This document shows positions 27,016-38,279 of a stretch of DNA of 64,000 nt, one piece after another; the first letter of the stretch is position 1, and every line of letters begins with the position of its first letter. The DNA comes from Sphingomonas sp. LHG3406-1 (GTDB taxonomy: Bacteria; Pseudomonadota; Alphaproteobacteria; Sphingomonadales; Sphingomonadaceae), in contig NZ_CP069128.1 in assembly GCF_029637485.1 (NCBI RefSeq), positions 1,830,001 to 1,894,000 of the forward strand. Reading direction: 5' to 3'. Both the position numbers and the translations under genes were made by a program. A model generated the notes under the pieces. That model made no database searches and was not told where the DNA came from. It was given only the letters and a program-made list of their open reading frames with translations.

Positions 27016-27700
27016 TCCGCTCGACCCTGGTGCAAGGGGGTTCGCGCACCGCGGCCTCCACCAGGGCATGGCCTTTCCGGAGAATGGCTTGCTCGCCTTC
27101 GCCGCCGCGCTGGAGGCCGGCGCCGGAATCGAGTGCGACCTCCGGCTGACCGCCGACGACCATATCCTCGTCTTCCACGATGCCGATGCACGGCGGCTGT
27201 GCGGCAGCCCGGTCGTGATCGGCCGCGCGACCGCCGCCGAGCTTGCCCGGCTGCGGGTCGGCGAGCATCCCATCCCGACGCTCGAAGGTCTGCTTGCCCT
27301 GGTCGGCGGCCGGGTCCCGCTGCTGCTCGAGGTGAAGGTGGCGGATGATCTCTGGCGCTGGCTGCCGGCGTTGACTGCCGCGCTGGCGGGCTATTCCGGT
27401 CCGTTCGGCGTGATGAGCTTCGAGCCGCGGCTGGTGCGGCTGATCAAGACCAGTGCGCCGGCGTGGCGGCGCGGCCTGGTCGTGGCCGACAGCCTGCCGG
27501 CCTGGAAGCGGAAGCTTGCGCTTCTACTGGCCGATCCGGACTTCGTGGCGGTGGAGACGACGGCGGCGGTGCGGCCGTGGGTCGCCCGGCAGCGGGCGCG
27601 ACGGCCCGTCTACAGCTGGACGGTTCGGACCAGCGATCAGCGCGCCGCCCTTTCGCATCGGGTGGATGCGCTTATCTGGGAGGGCGATGGCCGACCGTGA
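26990..27700 (+). CDS. Glycerophosphodiester phosphodiesterase
   Basis: The enzyme hydrolyses glycerophosphodiesters to glycerol-3-phosphate and an alcohol. The 236-residue protein has the GDPD motif FAHRGLHQGMAFPENGLLAF with the catalytic His-Arg and the Glu-Asn pair, ECDLRLTADDHILVFHD with metal and catalytic residues, and LLEVKV. No signal peptide is seen, so it is cytoplasmic. It starts inside the end of ridA and overlaps the next gene by 14 bp, forming a compact three-gene unit. Confidence 0.92.
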   Translation: MRLSRSATDPLDPGARGFAHRGLHQGMAFPENGLLAFAAALEAGAGIECDLRLTADDHILVFHDADARRLCGSPVVIGRATAAELARLRVGEHPIPTLEGLLALVGGRVPLLLEVKVADDLWRWLPALTAALAGYSGPFGVMSFEPRLVRLIKTSAPAWRRGLVVADSLPAWKRKLALLLADPDFVAVETTAAVRPWVARQRARRPVYSWTVRTSDQRAALSHRVDALIWEGDGRP

Positions 27701-28814
27701 TCCCGTGGAAGTGCGACTTTCCGATTCGTTCGAGTCGGTGGACGCGCGGACGTGGGACCGGCTGGCGGGGAGCGACGATCCGTTCCTGAGCCACGCCTTC
27801 TTCGCCGCGCTGGAAGCGTCGGGCAGTGTTGGCGAGGACACCGGATGGAGTCCGCTCCCTCTGACGGTGGCGCGCGGCGACGAAACGGTCGGCGCGGCGC
27901 CGGCCTTCCTCAAGACCCACAGCCAGGGCGAATATGTGTTCGATCATGGCTGGGCCGATGCCTGGGCGCGCGCAGGCGGCGACTATTATCCCAAGCTGCA
28001 GATCGCGGTGCCGTTCACGCCGGTGGTCGGGCGGCGGCTGCTTGGGCCGGAGCCGGCGCTGGTGCTGGCGGGCGCCGAGACACTGGTGCGGCAGAACGGG
28101 CTGTCGTCGGCCCACGTCACCTTCCTGACCGAGGCCGAAGCCGCTGCGGCGGAGGAGCGGGGCTGGCTGGTGCGGCACGGGGTGCAATATCATTGGCGCC
28201 ACGCCGGCGAAGCGGATTTCGACGGCTTCCTCGGCCGGTGCAGCAGCCGCAAGCGCAAGGCCATCCGCAGGGAGCGGGCGGCGGCGCGGGAGGGACTGAC
28301 CTTCCGGCAGCTGCGCGGCGCCGAGATCGGTCCGGCCGAGATGGACGCCATGTGGGGCTTCTACCAGGATACCGGCAGTCGGAAGTGGGGACAGCCCTAT
28401 CTCACCCACGCCTTCTTCGCGGAAGCGGTGGAGCGATTGGGCGACCAGCTCTTGCTGTTCCTGGCGGAGCGGGACGGCCGACCGATCGCGGGGGCCCTCA
28501 ACTGGGTCGGCGCCGATACGCTCTTCGGGCGCTACTGGGGGTGCAGCGAGGAGGTGCCGTTCCTGCACTTCGAGCTTTGCTATTATCAGGCGATCGAATG
28601 GGCGATCGCGCATAGCCTGGCGACGGTGCAGGCGGGCGCGCAGGGCGAACACAAGCTGGCGCGCGGTTATGAGCCGGTGCTGACCTACAGCGCCCACTTC
28701 ATTCCGCATGGCGGGTTCAGGGCGGCAGTGGCGGAGTTTCTCGAGCGGGAGCGCGAGGCAGTGGCCTTCGAGCTGGAAGCCATGCGGGGGGAATTACCCT
28801 TTCGGAAAGACTGA
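27687..28814 (+). CDS. FemAB/GNAT-like protein (DUF482 family)
   Basis: The 375-residue protein starts MADRDPVEVRLSDSFESVDA. Family features include DDPFLSHAFFAALEASGSVG at the N-terminus, RKRKAIRRERAAA in the middle, and FELCYYQAIEWAIAH followed by AGAQGEHKLARGYEPV in the C-terminal half. These match the PF04339 (DUF482) group, related to GNAT and FemAB peptidyltransferases, of unknown biochemical role. It is coupled to the GDPD gene by a 14-bp overlap. A much longer open frame in another start is discarded because it would cover the GDPD gene. Confidence 0.9.
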   Translation: MADRDPVEVRLSDSFESVDARTWDRLAGSDDPFLSHAFFAALEASGSVGEDTGWSPLPLTVARGDETVGAAPAFLKTHSQGEYVFDHGWADAWARAGGDYYPKLQIAVPFTPVVGRRLLGPEPALVLAGAETLVRQNGLSSAHVTFLTEAEAAAAEERGWLVRHGVQYHWRHAGEADFDGFLGRCSSRKRKAIRRERAAAREGLTFRQLRGAEIGPAEMDAMWGFYQDTGSRKWGQPYLTHAFFAEAVERLGDQLLLFLAERDGRPIAGALNWVGADTLFGRYWGCSEEVPFLHFELCYYQAIEWAIAHSLATVQAGAQGEHKLARGYEPVLTYSAHFIPHGGFRAAVAEFLEREREAVAFELEAMRGELPFRKD

Positions 28815-28892
28815 CGTCGTCCCGGCGAAGTCCAGTACCTCAGGCAAAGGCCGCTTCACGAGGTCCCGACAGTCCCGAGGAGCCATGGCATA

Positions 28893-28928
28893 AAGAAAAG
28901 GCCCGCCGGAGAGCTTCTCCGGCGGGCC
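28893..28928 (-). terminator. Rho-independent terminator of the cold-shock gene
   Basis: On the minus strand a 13-bp perfect stem GGCCCGCCGGAGA / TCTCCGGCGGGCC (arms 28916-28928 and 28900-28912) with a 3-base loop is followed by TTTTCTTTA. It lies about 30 bp downstream of the double cold-shock gene and is the strongest terminator in the window. Confidence 0.95.
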
Positions 28929-28959
28929 CTCTTGCCCCTCGCGTGGAAGCGAGTGTCCC

Positions 28960-29802
28960 TTAGCCCTGAAGCGGCGAAAGGTTCACCGCGGCATGCTTGC
29001 CGCGACGGTCGACTTCGAGCTCGAACTCGAGCCGGTCGCCCTCGTTGAGGCTGGTCATGCCGGCGCGCTCGACGGCCGAGATGTGCACGAAGGCATCCGG
29101 CTGTCCGTCGTCGCGCTGGATGAAGCCGAAGCCCTTCATCGCATTGAAGAACTTGACGGTGCCTGAAGCCTTTTCGCCGGTCAGCTGACGCTGCGGCGCG
29201 GCCTCGGCGCGCTCCACCGCGAGCGGCTCGCCGTCGATGCGCAGGTTGGTCGCGGAGACGCGGCCGCCACGATCGACGAGCGTGAACTCGAGCGGCTGGC
29301 CGTCGGCCAGGTCGGTGAGACCCGCCTGCTCGACCGCCGAGATGTGGACGAACACGTCCTCACCGCCATCGTCACGGACGATGAAGCCGAAGCCCTTTTG
29401 CGGGTTGAAGAATTTGACGACGCCCTTGCCTTCGCCGACGACCTGCGGGGGCATTCCACCACCACCGCCGCCACCACCGCGGAAGCCGCCGCCGCCGCCG
29501 CCGCCGAAGCGGCCACCACCGCCACCGCCGCCGAAGCGATCGCCGCCGCCACCGCCGAAGCCGCCGCCGCCACCACGGTAGCCACCGCCACCGCCGCCGC
29601 CACCGCCGAAGCGATCGCCGCCGCCGCGAAAGCCACCGCCACCGCCGCCGCCGAATCGGTCACCACCACCGGCAAAACCGCCGCCGCCACCGAAGTCCGG
29701 CGTTCCACCACCGTAGAAATCGCCGCCGCCGCCGCCGAAATCACCCTTGCTATCGCGTCCGCGACCGCCCCGGTCGCCCTTACGCCCTCGATCGTAACCC
29801 AT
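28960..29802 (-). CDS. Double cold-shock domain protein with Gly-rich N-terminal region
   Basis: The product has 280 residues. Residues 1-117 are a low-complexity Gly-rich region with FGGGGG, GDRFGGGG and FRGGGG repeats. Two cold-shock domains follow (about 125-190 and 213-278), each with VKFFN, KGFGFI-x-x-DDG and DVFVHISAVE or DAFVHISAVE blocks, the RNP1/RNP2 nucleic-acid-binding surface. Double-CSD proteins are common in alphaproteobacteria, but the long Gly-rich extension is not a feature I know as standard. It likely binds RNA or single-stranded DNA. The 200-bp upstream gap may hold a long leader. GAGGAAG lies about 11 bases before the ATG at 29802. Confidence 0.92.
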   Translation of the reverse strand: MGYDRGRKGDRGGRGRDSKGDFGGGGGDFYGGGTPDFGGGGGFAGGGDRFGGGGGGGFRGGGDRFGGGGGGGGGYRGGGGGFGGGGGDRFGGGGGGGRFGGGGGGGFRGGGGGGGGMPPQVVGEGKGVVKFFNPQKGFGFIVRDDGGEDVFVHISAVEQAGLTDLADGQPLEFTLVDRGGRVSATNLRIDGEPLAVERAEAAPQRQLTGEKASGTVKFFNAMKGFGFIQRDDGQPDAFVHISAVERAGMTSLNEGDRLEFELEVDRRGKHAAVNLSPLQG

Positions 29803-30000
29803 GCCCGTGCAAACTTCCTCGAACCCGATTCTCTTCAAACCAACGCGCTGGGCTCAAAGGCGCAACCGGTCATGGAATGCCATTCAGACATGATTCCGAT
29901 CCGGAGCTTACAGGAAAAAACCGCATTCCTCTAGCCGTTTGTCTCGCCACTTCCGTCAGGACCCGTTAAGCGGGACTGAGACAGGGGTCCGTGCATATCC

Positions 30001-30621
30001 ATGGCTATTCATTTCCACGAAGAAGATCTGCCCTCGACCGAGCTGTTCGGGGCGGGGTCGATCGCCGTCGACACCGAGGCGATGGGGCTCCATCCGGGCC
30101 GCGACCGGTTGTGCCTCGTGCAATTGTCCGACGGGCAGGGTGACGAGCATCTCGTCCGATTCTCGCCGGGCAGCGATTATGCCGCGCCGAACCTCAAGGC
30201 GCTGCTCGGCGATCAGAACCGCCTGAAGCTGTATCACTTCGCCCGGTTCGATATCGCGATCATGAAGCACTATCTCGGGATCATGGCCGCGCCGCTCTAC
30301 TGCACCCGCACCGCCTCGCGGCTGGTGCGCACCTATACCGACCGGCATGGGCTGAAGGAGCTGGTGAAGGAACTGCTTGGGACCGACCTCAACAAGCAGC
30401 AGCAGACCAGCGACTGGGGCGGACCCGAGCTGAACGACGCGCAGCGCGACTATGCTGCGAGCGACGTTCGTTACCTTCATGCGCTCAAGGAGAAGCTCGA
30501 CCAGCGGCTCGCGCGCGAGGGGCGGACGGCGCTGGCGCAGGCCTGCTTCGACTTCCTCCCGGCCCGGGCCGAGCTCGACCTCGCCGGCTGGCCCGAAGAG
30601 GACATCTTCGCGCACAGCTGA
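30001..30621 (+). CDS. rnd: Ribonuclease D (short form)
   Basis: This DEDDy 3'-5' exoribonuclease is involved in stable-RNA maturation. The 206-residue protein has Exo I IAVDTEAMGL, Exo II YHFARFDIAIM, and Exo III DYAASDVRYLHAL with the catalytic Tyr. It lacks the HRDC domain of the long enterobacterial RNase D, as is usual in alphaproteobacteria. The stop overlaps the lptC start (TGATG). Confidence 0.93.
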   Translation: MAIHFHEEDLPSTELFGAGSIAVDTEAMGLHPGRDRLCLVQLSDGQGDEHLVRFSPGSDYAAPNLKALLGDQNRLKLYHFARFDIAIMKHYLGIMAAPLYCTRTASRLVRTYTDRHGLKELVKELLGTDLNKQQQTSDWGGPELNDAQRDYAASDVRYLHALKEKLDQRLAREGRTALAQACFDFLPARAELDLAGWPEEDIFAHS

Positions 30622-31346
30622 TGAGCGAGGCCGCCAACCTCCAGCGCGAACGCGCGCAGCACTGGGCGGAGCCCGGTAGCCGGCACGATAAGCTCGTCGG
30701 CACGCTGAAGATCGCCCTGCCGGCGGCCGTCGGCGTGATCGCGGCCGTTTTCCTGACCCTGCCGCTGACCCAGCAGCAGGAGGTCAGCTTCATCCTCGAC
30801 AAGAAGGACGTCGTGCGGGCCGAGGAACGGATGAAGATCGAGTCGGCGCGCTACAGCGGCACCGACAACGAAGGACAGCCCTTCCTTCTGGTTGCCAACC
30901 GTGCGGTTCAGCAGACCAGCGACGTGCCGGTGGTCGACATTACCGGCATGATGGCGCGGCTCGGACTGCGCCAGGGACCGGCGACCATCCAGGCGCTGCG
31001 TGGACGCTACAACCTCGACCGCCAGCAGGTGGCGGTGAGCGGGCCGGTGCGGGTCAGCGGTCCGGAAGGCGAGCAACTGCTCACCCGCGACGTGCTGGTC
31101 GACCTCAAGAGCCGCCAGGTGCGCAGCACCGGCGAAGTCAATGGCCGCATGCCGGTCGGCACCTTCAACGCCGACAGCCTGTCGGCCGATCTCGGTACCA
31201 AACAGGTGGCGCTGAACGGCGACGTCACCGGCCAGCTCAAGCTCGGTGACTATTCGGCGGGGCGGATGCGGGCCGATCTCGAGAACAGGATCGTCGTGCT
31301 TGACGGCGGCGCCCGGTTGAAAATCAGGCCCGGGACCGTCAGATGA
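30621..31346 (+). CDS. lptC: LPS export ABC transporter periplasmic protein LptC
   Basis: LptC is the membrane-anchored component that hands lipopolysaccharide from LptB2FG to LptA. The 241-residue protein has one N-terminal transmembrane helix (LPAAVGVIAAVFLTLPL, about 33-50), followed by a periplasmic beta-jellyroll domain. Its position between rnd and lptA, with ATG overlapping the rnd stop and ATGA overlapping lptA, is the typical alphaproteobacterial order. It is longer than E. coli LptC (191 residues), as expected for alphaproteobacteria. Confidence 0.92.
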   Translation: MSEAANLQRERAQHWAEPGSRHDKLVGTLKIALPAAVGVIAAVFLTLPLTQQQEVSFILDKKDVVRAEERMKIESARYSGTDNEGQPFLLVANRAVQQTSDVPVVDITGMMARLGLRQGPATIQALRGRYNLDRQQVAVSGPVRVSGPEGEQLLTRDVLVDLKSRQVRSTGEVNGRMPVGTFNADSLSADLGTKQVALNGDVTGQLKLGDYSAGRMRADLENRIVVLDGGARLKIRPGTVR

Positions 31347-31894
31347 GCGCCATGGGGAGCCTTCGCACCTTTGCCGTCGCCTTCGCGCTGACCAGTGCCA
31401 CCGCCGGCGGGGTTGCGCTCGCGCAGACGCAGGGCGGGCCGGTGTCGGCGCTGAAGGGGCACAACAGCAACGCGCCGATCGATGTCGCAAGCGACCGGAT
31501 CGAAGTGCAGGACCGCGCCGACCGCGCCATCTTCGCCGGCAACGTCAAGGTCCGCCAGGCCGAGTTGACGCTCGACACACAGCGGCTGACGGTCGCCTAC
31601 ACCAGCACGGGCAATCTGCAGATCGACCGTCTCGACGCCAGCGGCGGCGTGGTGGTGCGCTCGCCGTCGGAGACCGCGCGCGGCAATTTCGGAGTCTACG
31701 ATCTCAATCGCAGAATCATCACGTTGATCGGCGCGGTGCAGCTCGAGCGCGGCGAGTCACGCATCTCCGGCGCTCGCCTGACCATCGATCTCGACAGCGG
31801 CCGGGCTGTGGTCGACGGCGGACCGGCGGGCGTCGGCGAGTCGGGCGGCCGGGTGACGGGCCGCTTCACCGTTCCCCAGCGCCGCGGCAGCTGA
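31343..31894 (+). CDS. lptA: LPS transport periplasmic protein LptA
   Basis: LptA bridges inner and outer membranes for LPS transport. The 183-residue protein has a signal peptide (to about residue 28, GGVALAQ) and an OstA-like domain with ASDRIEVQDRADRAIFAGNV, VRQAELTLDTQRL and the later GNFGVYDLNRRIITLIGAV. The start overlaps the lptC stop (ATGA). Confidence 0.94.
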   Translation: MSAMGSLRTFAVAFALTSATAGGVALAQTQGGPVSALKGHNSNAPIDVASDRIEVQDRADRAIFAGNVKVRQAELTLDTQRLTVAYTSTGNLQIDRLDASGGVVVRSPSETARGNFGVYDLNRRIITLIGAVQLERGESRISGARLTIDLDSGRAVVDGGPAGVGESGGRVTGRFTVPQRRGS

Positions 31895-31897
31895 GCC

Positions 31898-32674
31898 GTG
31901 AACGAGGCCAGCGCCATTCCCCTGACGGCGGACAGCGCCGGGCCAGCGGCGATGCGCGGCCTCGAAGTCTGCAGCATCGCCAAGAGCTACGACAAGCGCC
32001 AGGTGCTTCGCGACGTCAGCCTGGAAGTGCATCGCGGCGAGGTGGTCGGTCTGCTTGGTCCCAACGGCGCCGGCAAGACGACCTGCTTCTATTCGGTCAT
32101 GGGGCTGGTGAAGCCCGACCAGGGCCGGATCATGATGGACGGGCGGGACATCACCCCGCTGCCCATGTACCGCCGCGCGATCCTCGGCCTCGGCTATCTG
32201 CCGCAGGAGACCAGCATCTTCCGCGGACTGACGGTCGAGCAGAACATCCTGGCGGTGCTGGAGGTGGCCGAGCCTGACCGGAGCGCGCGCGAGGCGCGGC
32301 TCGAGCAACTGCTCGGCGAGTTCGGGTTGACCGGACTGCGCGCCTCGCCGGCCATGGCCCTGTCTGGCGGTGAGCGGCGGCGTTGCGAGATCGCCCGCGC
32401 GCTTGCGGCGGACCCCAAGATCATGCTGCTGGACGAACCGTTCGCCGGCATCGACCCGATCTCGATCGCCGACATCCGCGACCTGGTGAAGGACCTGAAG
32501 AGCCGCGACATCGGCGTGCTCATCACCGACCACAATGTCCGCGAGACCCTCGACATCGTTGATCGCGCCTGCATCATCTACGACGGCCAGGTGCTGTTCG
32601 CCGGGACCCCGGAAGCCCTGGTCGCCGACCAGGATGTCCGGCGGCTCTACCTCGGCGAAAGCTTCGAGCTCTAG
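31898..32674 (+). CDS. lptB: LPS export ABC transporter ATP-binding protein
   Basis: LptB powers extraction of LPS from the inner membrane. The 258-residue protein has Walker A GPNGAGKTT, the Q-loop in LGYLPQETS, the ABC signature LSGGERRRCEIARAL, Walker B IMLLDEPFAGID and the switch His in LITDHN. The GTG at 31898 is the most upstream start; an ATG at 31952 is possible and would remove 18 residues that are not part of the core. It is 3 bp after lptA. Confidence 0.96.
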   Translation: MNEASAIPLTADSAGPAAMRGLEVCSIAKSYDKRQVLRDVSLEVHRGEVVGLLGPNGAGKTTCFYSVMGLVKPDQGRIMMDGRDITPLPMYRRAILGLGYLPQETSIFRGLTVEQNILAVLEVAEPDRSAREARLEQLLGEFGLTGLRASPAMALSGGERRRCEIARALAADPKIMLLDEPFAGIDPISIADIRDLVKDLKSRDIGVLITDHNVRETLDIVDRACIIYDGQVLFAGTPEALVADQDVRRLYLGESFEL

Positions 32675-32685
32675 GACAGGCGGTC

Positions 32686-34131
32686 GTGGGCCTGGGCCCC
32701 GGACTTCACCTCCGCCAATCCCAGTCGCTGGTGATGAGCCAGCAGTTGCAGCAGGCGATCAAGCTGCTGCAACTCACCAACCTCGAAGTCCAGTCGGCGA
32801 TCGCCGAGGAACTCGCGCGCAATCCCCTGCTGGAAGTCGGCGGCGACGGCGACGTGGTGGTGCGCGAGGATGTCGAGTTCGGCGACGCCGCGCCCGACCC
32901 GCGCGGGGCGGACGAGCTTAGCGGGCACGGCGACGAGGCGCTCGATTCGGACTGGCAGGAGGCGGCCGGGGAGACCGATGCCGCCTACGAAATCGGTGGC
33001 GGTTCGGGCGGCAACGACGAGGGCTTCGACTTCGACCGGCTGGAAAGCTGCGAAACCGGGCTGTGCGAGCATCTGATGGTGCAGCTGCACGGTTCCGGCG
33101 GCGCGGCCGGCCGCGCGGCCGAGGCGATCGTCCACGAACTGGAAGAGACCGGCTGGCTGACGACCCCGCTCAAGGACATCGCCACGGCGCTGGAGCTGCC
33201 GCTCAGGGATGTCGAGGCCGGGCTGAGACTGGTGCAGGGGCTGGATCCGGCGGGCGTCGGCGCGCGCAACCTGGCGGAGTGCCTGGCGCTGCAGGCCAGG
33301 GCGGCCGACCGCTACGATCCGGCCATGGCGCGGCTGATCGCCAACCTCGACCTGCTGTCGCGTGGGGCAACCACGGCGCTGAAGCGCATCTGCGGGGTGG
33401 ATGACGAGGATCTCGCCGACATGATCGCCGAGCTTCGCGCCTATGATCCCAAGCCCGGCTGCCGCTTCGCCGCCGAGCCGGCCACGGCGACCGAGCCGGA
33501 TGTGCTGGTGCGGCGGACCCGCGCCGGTTTTGCGGTCGAGCTCAATCCCGCGACCCTGCCGCGTGTGCTGGTCAACCGCCGCTATCATGCCGAGCTCAAG
33601 GCTTCGGCGGCGGGAGACAAGCAGAGCAGGGCGTGGCTGTCGGAGCATTACCAGAGCGCGTCATGGCTGGTGCGGGCGCTCGACCAGCGGGCGCGGACGA
33701 TCGTGCGCATCGTCAGCGCCATCGTCGAATGCCAGCGCGGCTTCTTCGAGCAGGGGGTGTCCGCGCTCCGCCCGCTGACCATGGGCAAGGTCGCCGAGAT
33801 GGTCGAGATGCACGAGAGCACGGTCAGCCGAGTCGCCAGCGCCAAGACCTTGCTGTGCGAGCATGGCCTGTTCGAGCTGCGGAGCTTCTTCTCCAGCGGC
33901 GTGGCCGCGGAAGATGGCGAGGGGGCGAGCGCCGAGGCGGTGAAGAAGGCGATCCAGCGGCTGGTCGCGGCCGAGACCGAAGTGCTGAGCGATGACCAAC
34001 TGGTCGAGTTGCTGAAGGAGCAGGGCTTCGTCCTGGCACGGCGCACCGTCGCCAAATATCGCGAGGCGGTCGGGATCGGGTCGAGCGTGCAGCGGCGGCG
34101 GCAGCGGGCGATCTCGGGGCGGGCAGCCTAG
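32686..34131 (+). CDS. rpoN: RNA polymerase sigma-54 factor
   Basis: Sigma-54 directs transcription from -24/-12 promoters and needs bEBP activators. The 481-residue protein begins MGLGPGLHLRQSQSLVMSQQ with the Gln-rich activator-interacting region I, then an acidic linker (about 45-125), the core-binding domain, and a C-terminal RpoN box ARRTVAKYRE near residue 452. The GTG start at 32686 is 11 bp after lptB. The hpf/ptsN genes that often follow rpoN are not next to it here. Confidence 0.96.
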   Translation: MGLGPGLHLRQSQSLVMSQQLQQAIKLLQLTNLEVQSAIAEELARNPLLEVGGDGDVVVREDVEFGDAAPDPRGADELSGHGDEALDSDWQEAAGETDAAYEIGGGSGGNDEGFDFDRLESCETGLCEHLMVQLHGSGGAAGRAAEAIVHELEETGWLTTPLKDIATALELPLRDVEAGLRLVQGLDPAGVGARNLAECLALQARAADRYDPAMARLIANLDLLSRGATTALKRICGVDDEDLADMIAELRAYDPKPGCRFAAEPATATEPDVLVRRTRAGFAVELNPATLPRVLVNRRYHAELKASAAGDKQSRAWLSEHYQSASWLVRALDQRARTIVRIVSAIVECQRGFFEQGVSALRPLTMGKVAEMVEMHESTVSRVASAKTLLCEHGLFELRSFFSSGVAAEDGEGASAEAVKKAIQRLVAAETEVLSDDQLVELLKEQGFVLARRTVAKYREAVGIGSSVQRRRQRAISGRAA

Positions 34132-34140
34132 CTGCCCTGG

Positions 34141-34229
34141 CGTCCTTCGACTTCGCTCAGGACGGACGAGATCCGCAGACCCTGGCTATCGTTGGCCCTG
34201 AGCGGAGCGCAACGCGCGAAGTCGAAGAG
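34141..34229. repeat. Palindromic repeat, family R1, copy B
   Basis: The left arm CGTCCTTCGACTTCGCTCAG plus GACGG (34141-34165) and the right arm, including CCCTGAGCGGAGCGC and GCGCGAAGTCGAAGAGCC (34191-34230), are inverted copies of the same core, with extra bases in the right arm. It sits immediately after the rpoN stop. The shared CTTCGACTTCGC core ties it to the copies at 26434 and 40837. Confidence 0.7.
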
Positions 34230-34240
34230 CCCGCTGCGGC

Positions 34241-35008
34241 TCACCATCCCACCCGCGCCCAGACCGGCAGGTGATCGCTCGCAACGCGGGCCAGTTCGCT
34301 GTGGTGCACGCCCGATTCCTCGATGCTGAGCGTGCGGTCGACGAAGATGCGGTCGAGCACCGCGACCGGCCTGCGGGCGTGGAAGCTGGGGCCGGGGGCG
34401 CAGATCTGGAACCCGGTCTCGAAGTCACGCAGGCAGGCGGCGGTGGCGCGCCACTCGTTGGTGTCGCCCATGAGCACCGTCGGCATCTTCTGCGGGCGGG
34501 CGTCGATCGCCGCGCGGATCGCCTTCATCTGTCGCCGCCGCCACAGGCCGCTGAGATCGAGATGGAGCCCGACGATGCGGATCGGGCGGTCGCCGACCAG
34601 CAGTTCGGCCAGCACCGCGCCGCGCGGCTCCAGCATCGGCAGGTCGAGCGCGGCGATGTCGAGCACACCGATGTGCGGCTTCACCAGGATGGCATTTCCG
34701 TGCCATCCGATGTTGCGCGTATCGACCTTGAGCCATTCGTCGACCCGCGCCCCGACCTTGGGCATGCCGTCGAGCATGCGGCGGTTCTTCACTCCGATCG
34801 GCACCGGGCGATAGGGACTATGGCCTTCCCACAATTCGTGCGGCACCGCCGACGCCCGCCCACCGACCCGACGATCGGCCTCCTGCAGCGCGACGATGTC
34901 GGCACCGACCTCCTCCAGCACCCTGAGGATGCGATGCGAATCGCGCCGGCGGTCGAGACCGACTGCCTTGCGCATGTTGTAGGTAGCGAGGGTGAGGGAA
35001 GCGGACAC
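34241..35008 (-). CDS. Endonuclease/exonuclease/phosphatase family protein
   Basis: The 255-residue EEP-fold protein shows the family residues: Asn in LATYNMRKAVG, Glu in VALQEADRR, HLDLSG, GDTNEWR, LDRIFVD and the final SDHLPVWA. The fold cleaves phosphoester bonds; the substrate (nucleic acid, lipid or small molecule) is unknown. The GTG at 35008 is the start. No signal peptide is seen. Confidence 0.9.
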   Translation of the reverse strand: MSASLTLATYNMRKAVGLDRRRDSHRILRVLEEVGADIVALQEADRRVGGRASAVPHELWEGHSPYRPVPIGVKNRRMLDGMPKVGARVDEWLKVDTRNIGWHGNAILVKPHIGVLDIAALDLPMLEPRGAVLAELLVGDRPIRIVGLHLDLSGLWRRRQMKAIRAAIDARPQKMPTVLMGDTNEWRATAACLRDFETGFQICAPGPSFHARRPVAVLDRIFVDRTLSIEESGVHHSELARVASDHLPVWARVGW

Positions 35009-35040
35009 CTTCGCTCAAACCATGGCCGCGCCTGCCGTTC

Positions 35041-37677
<2,637 letters not shown>

Positions 37678-38202
37678 TTACTTGCCCTTCAGCGTTACCG
37701 TCGCGCTGCCGCCGCTCTCGGCGACGTTGAACGAGGCCGGGCCGAAGGTCGGGGCGCCGCTCTGCGCCGAGCCGCTGAAGCCGAACGGTTCGGCCGGGCC
37801 GGTTTCGCCGATGGTGAAGGTGCCGTCGCTGTTGCTGTCCTGGACGACGGCGGCGGCATAGCTTCCGGGCGCCACGCCGCTGATCGTCGCGGTGACGGTC
37901 GCGGCGGTCGGGTCGACCCTGGTGCTGTAGGCGGCGGCCTGCTTGGCGAAGTCGCCCTCGCCCTGCAGCGCGACCAGCACCGGTCCGCCGTTCGGGGTGA
38001 CGCCGTTGATGGTGACGGTCACCGTGCCGGAGCCCATCGCCATGTTGCCGGCGGTGTTCCCGGTCATGTTGCCCATGCCGTCGTCGGTGATCATCGTGTC
38101 GACGGCCGCGATGTCGTTCGTGACCGCCGTGTTGGAAGTGTCGGTGGAGCCGCCACAGGCGGCCAGGGCCAGCATACTGGCGGCGACGAGGAAGGTCCGC
38201 AT
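37678..38202 (-). CDS. DUF2141 domain lipoprotein
   Basis: The 174-residue protein has a lipoprotein signal peptide MRTFLVAASMLALAACGGS with lipobox LAAC. A Thr/Asp/Asn/Met-rich linker (about 20-60) precedes a DUF2141 beta domain, which includes TVTVTINGVTPNGGPVLVAL and PGSYAAAVVQDSNSDGTF. The function is unknown; DUF2141 proteins are exported. It sits between gyrB and the DEAD-box helicase on the same strand. Confidence 0.85.
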   Translation of the reverse strand: MRTFLVAASMLALAACGGSTDTSNTAVTNDIAAVDTMITDDGMGNMTGNTAGNMAMGSGTVTVTINGVTPNGGPVLVALQGEGDFAKQAAAYSTRVDPTAATVTATISGVAPGSYAAAVVQDSNSDGTFTIGETGPAEPFGFSGSAQSGAPTFGPASFNVAESGGSATVTLKGK

Positions 38203-38279
38203 CTGTTCACGCTCCTGACTGAAGTGCCGGAAGGTTAACAGCGCAACGTCGCGCCAGTTGCAGGCCCAAGCCCAAGTAC

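Noticed and set aside
29457..29745. CRISPR-like or tandem repeat array in the plus strand
   Set aside because: The period-3 and period-6 pattern is the Gly-rich coding region of the cold-shock protein. There are no spacers of uniform length.
29802..30000. tRNA-like GGTTCGAGG segment ahead of the cold-shock gene
   Set aside because: No acceptor, anticodon or D-arm pairing can be drawn around it.
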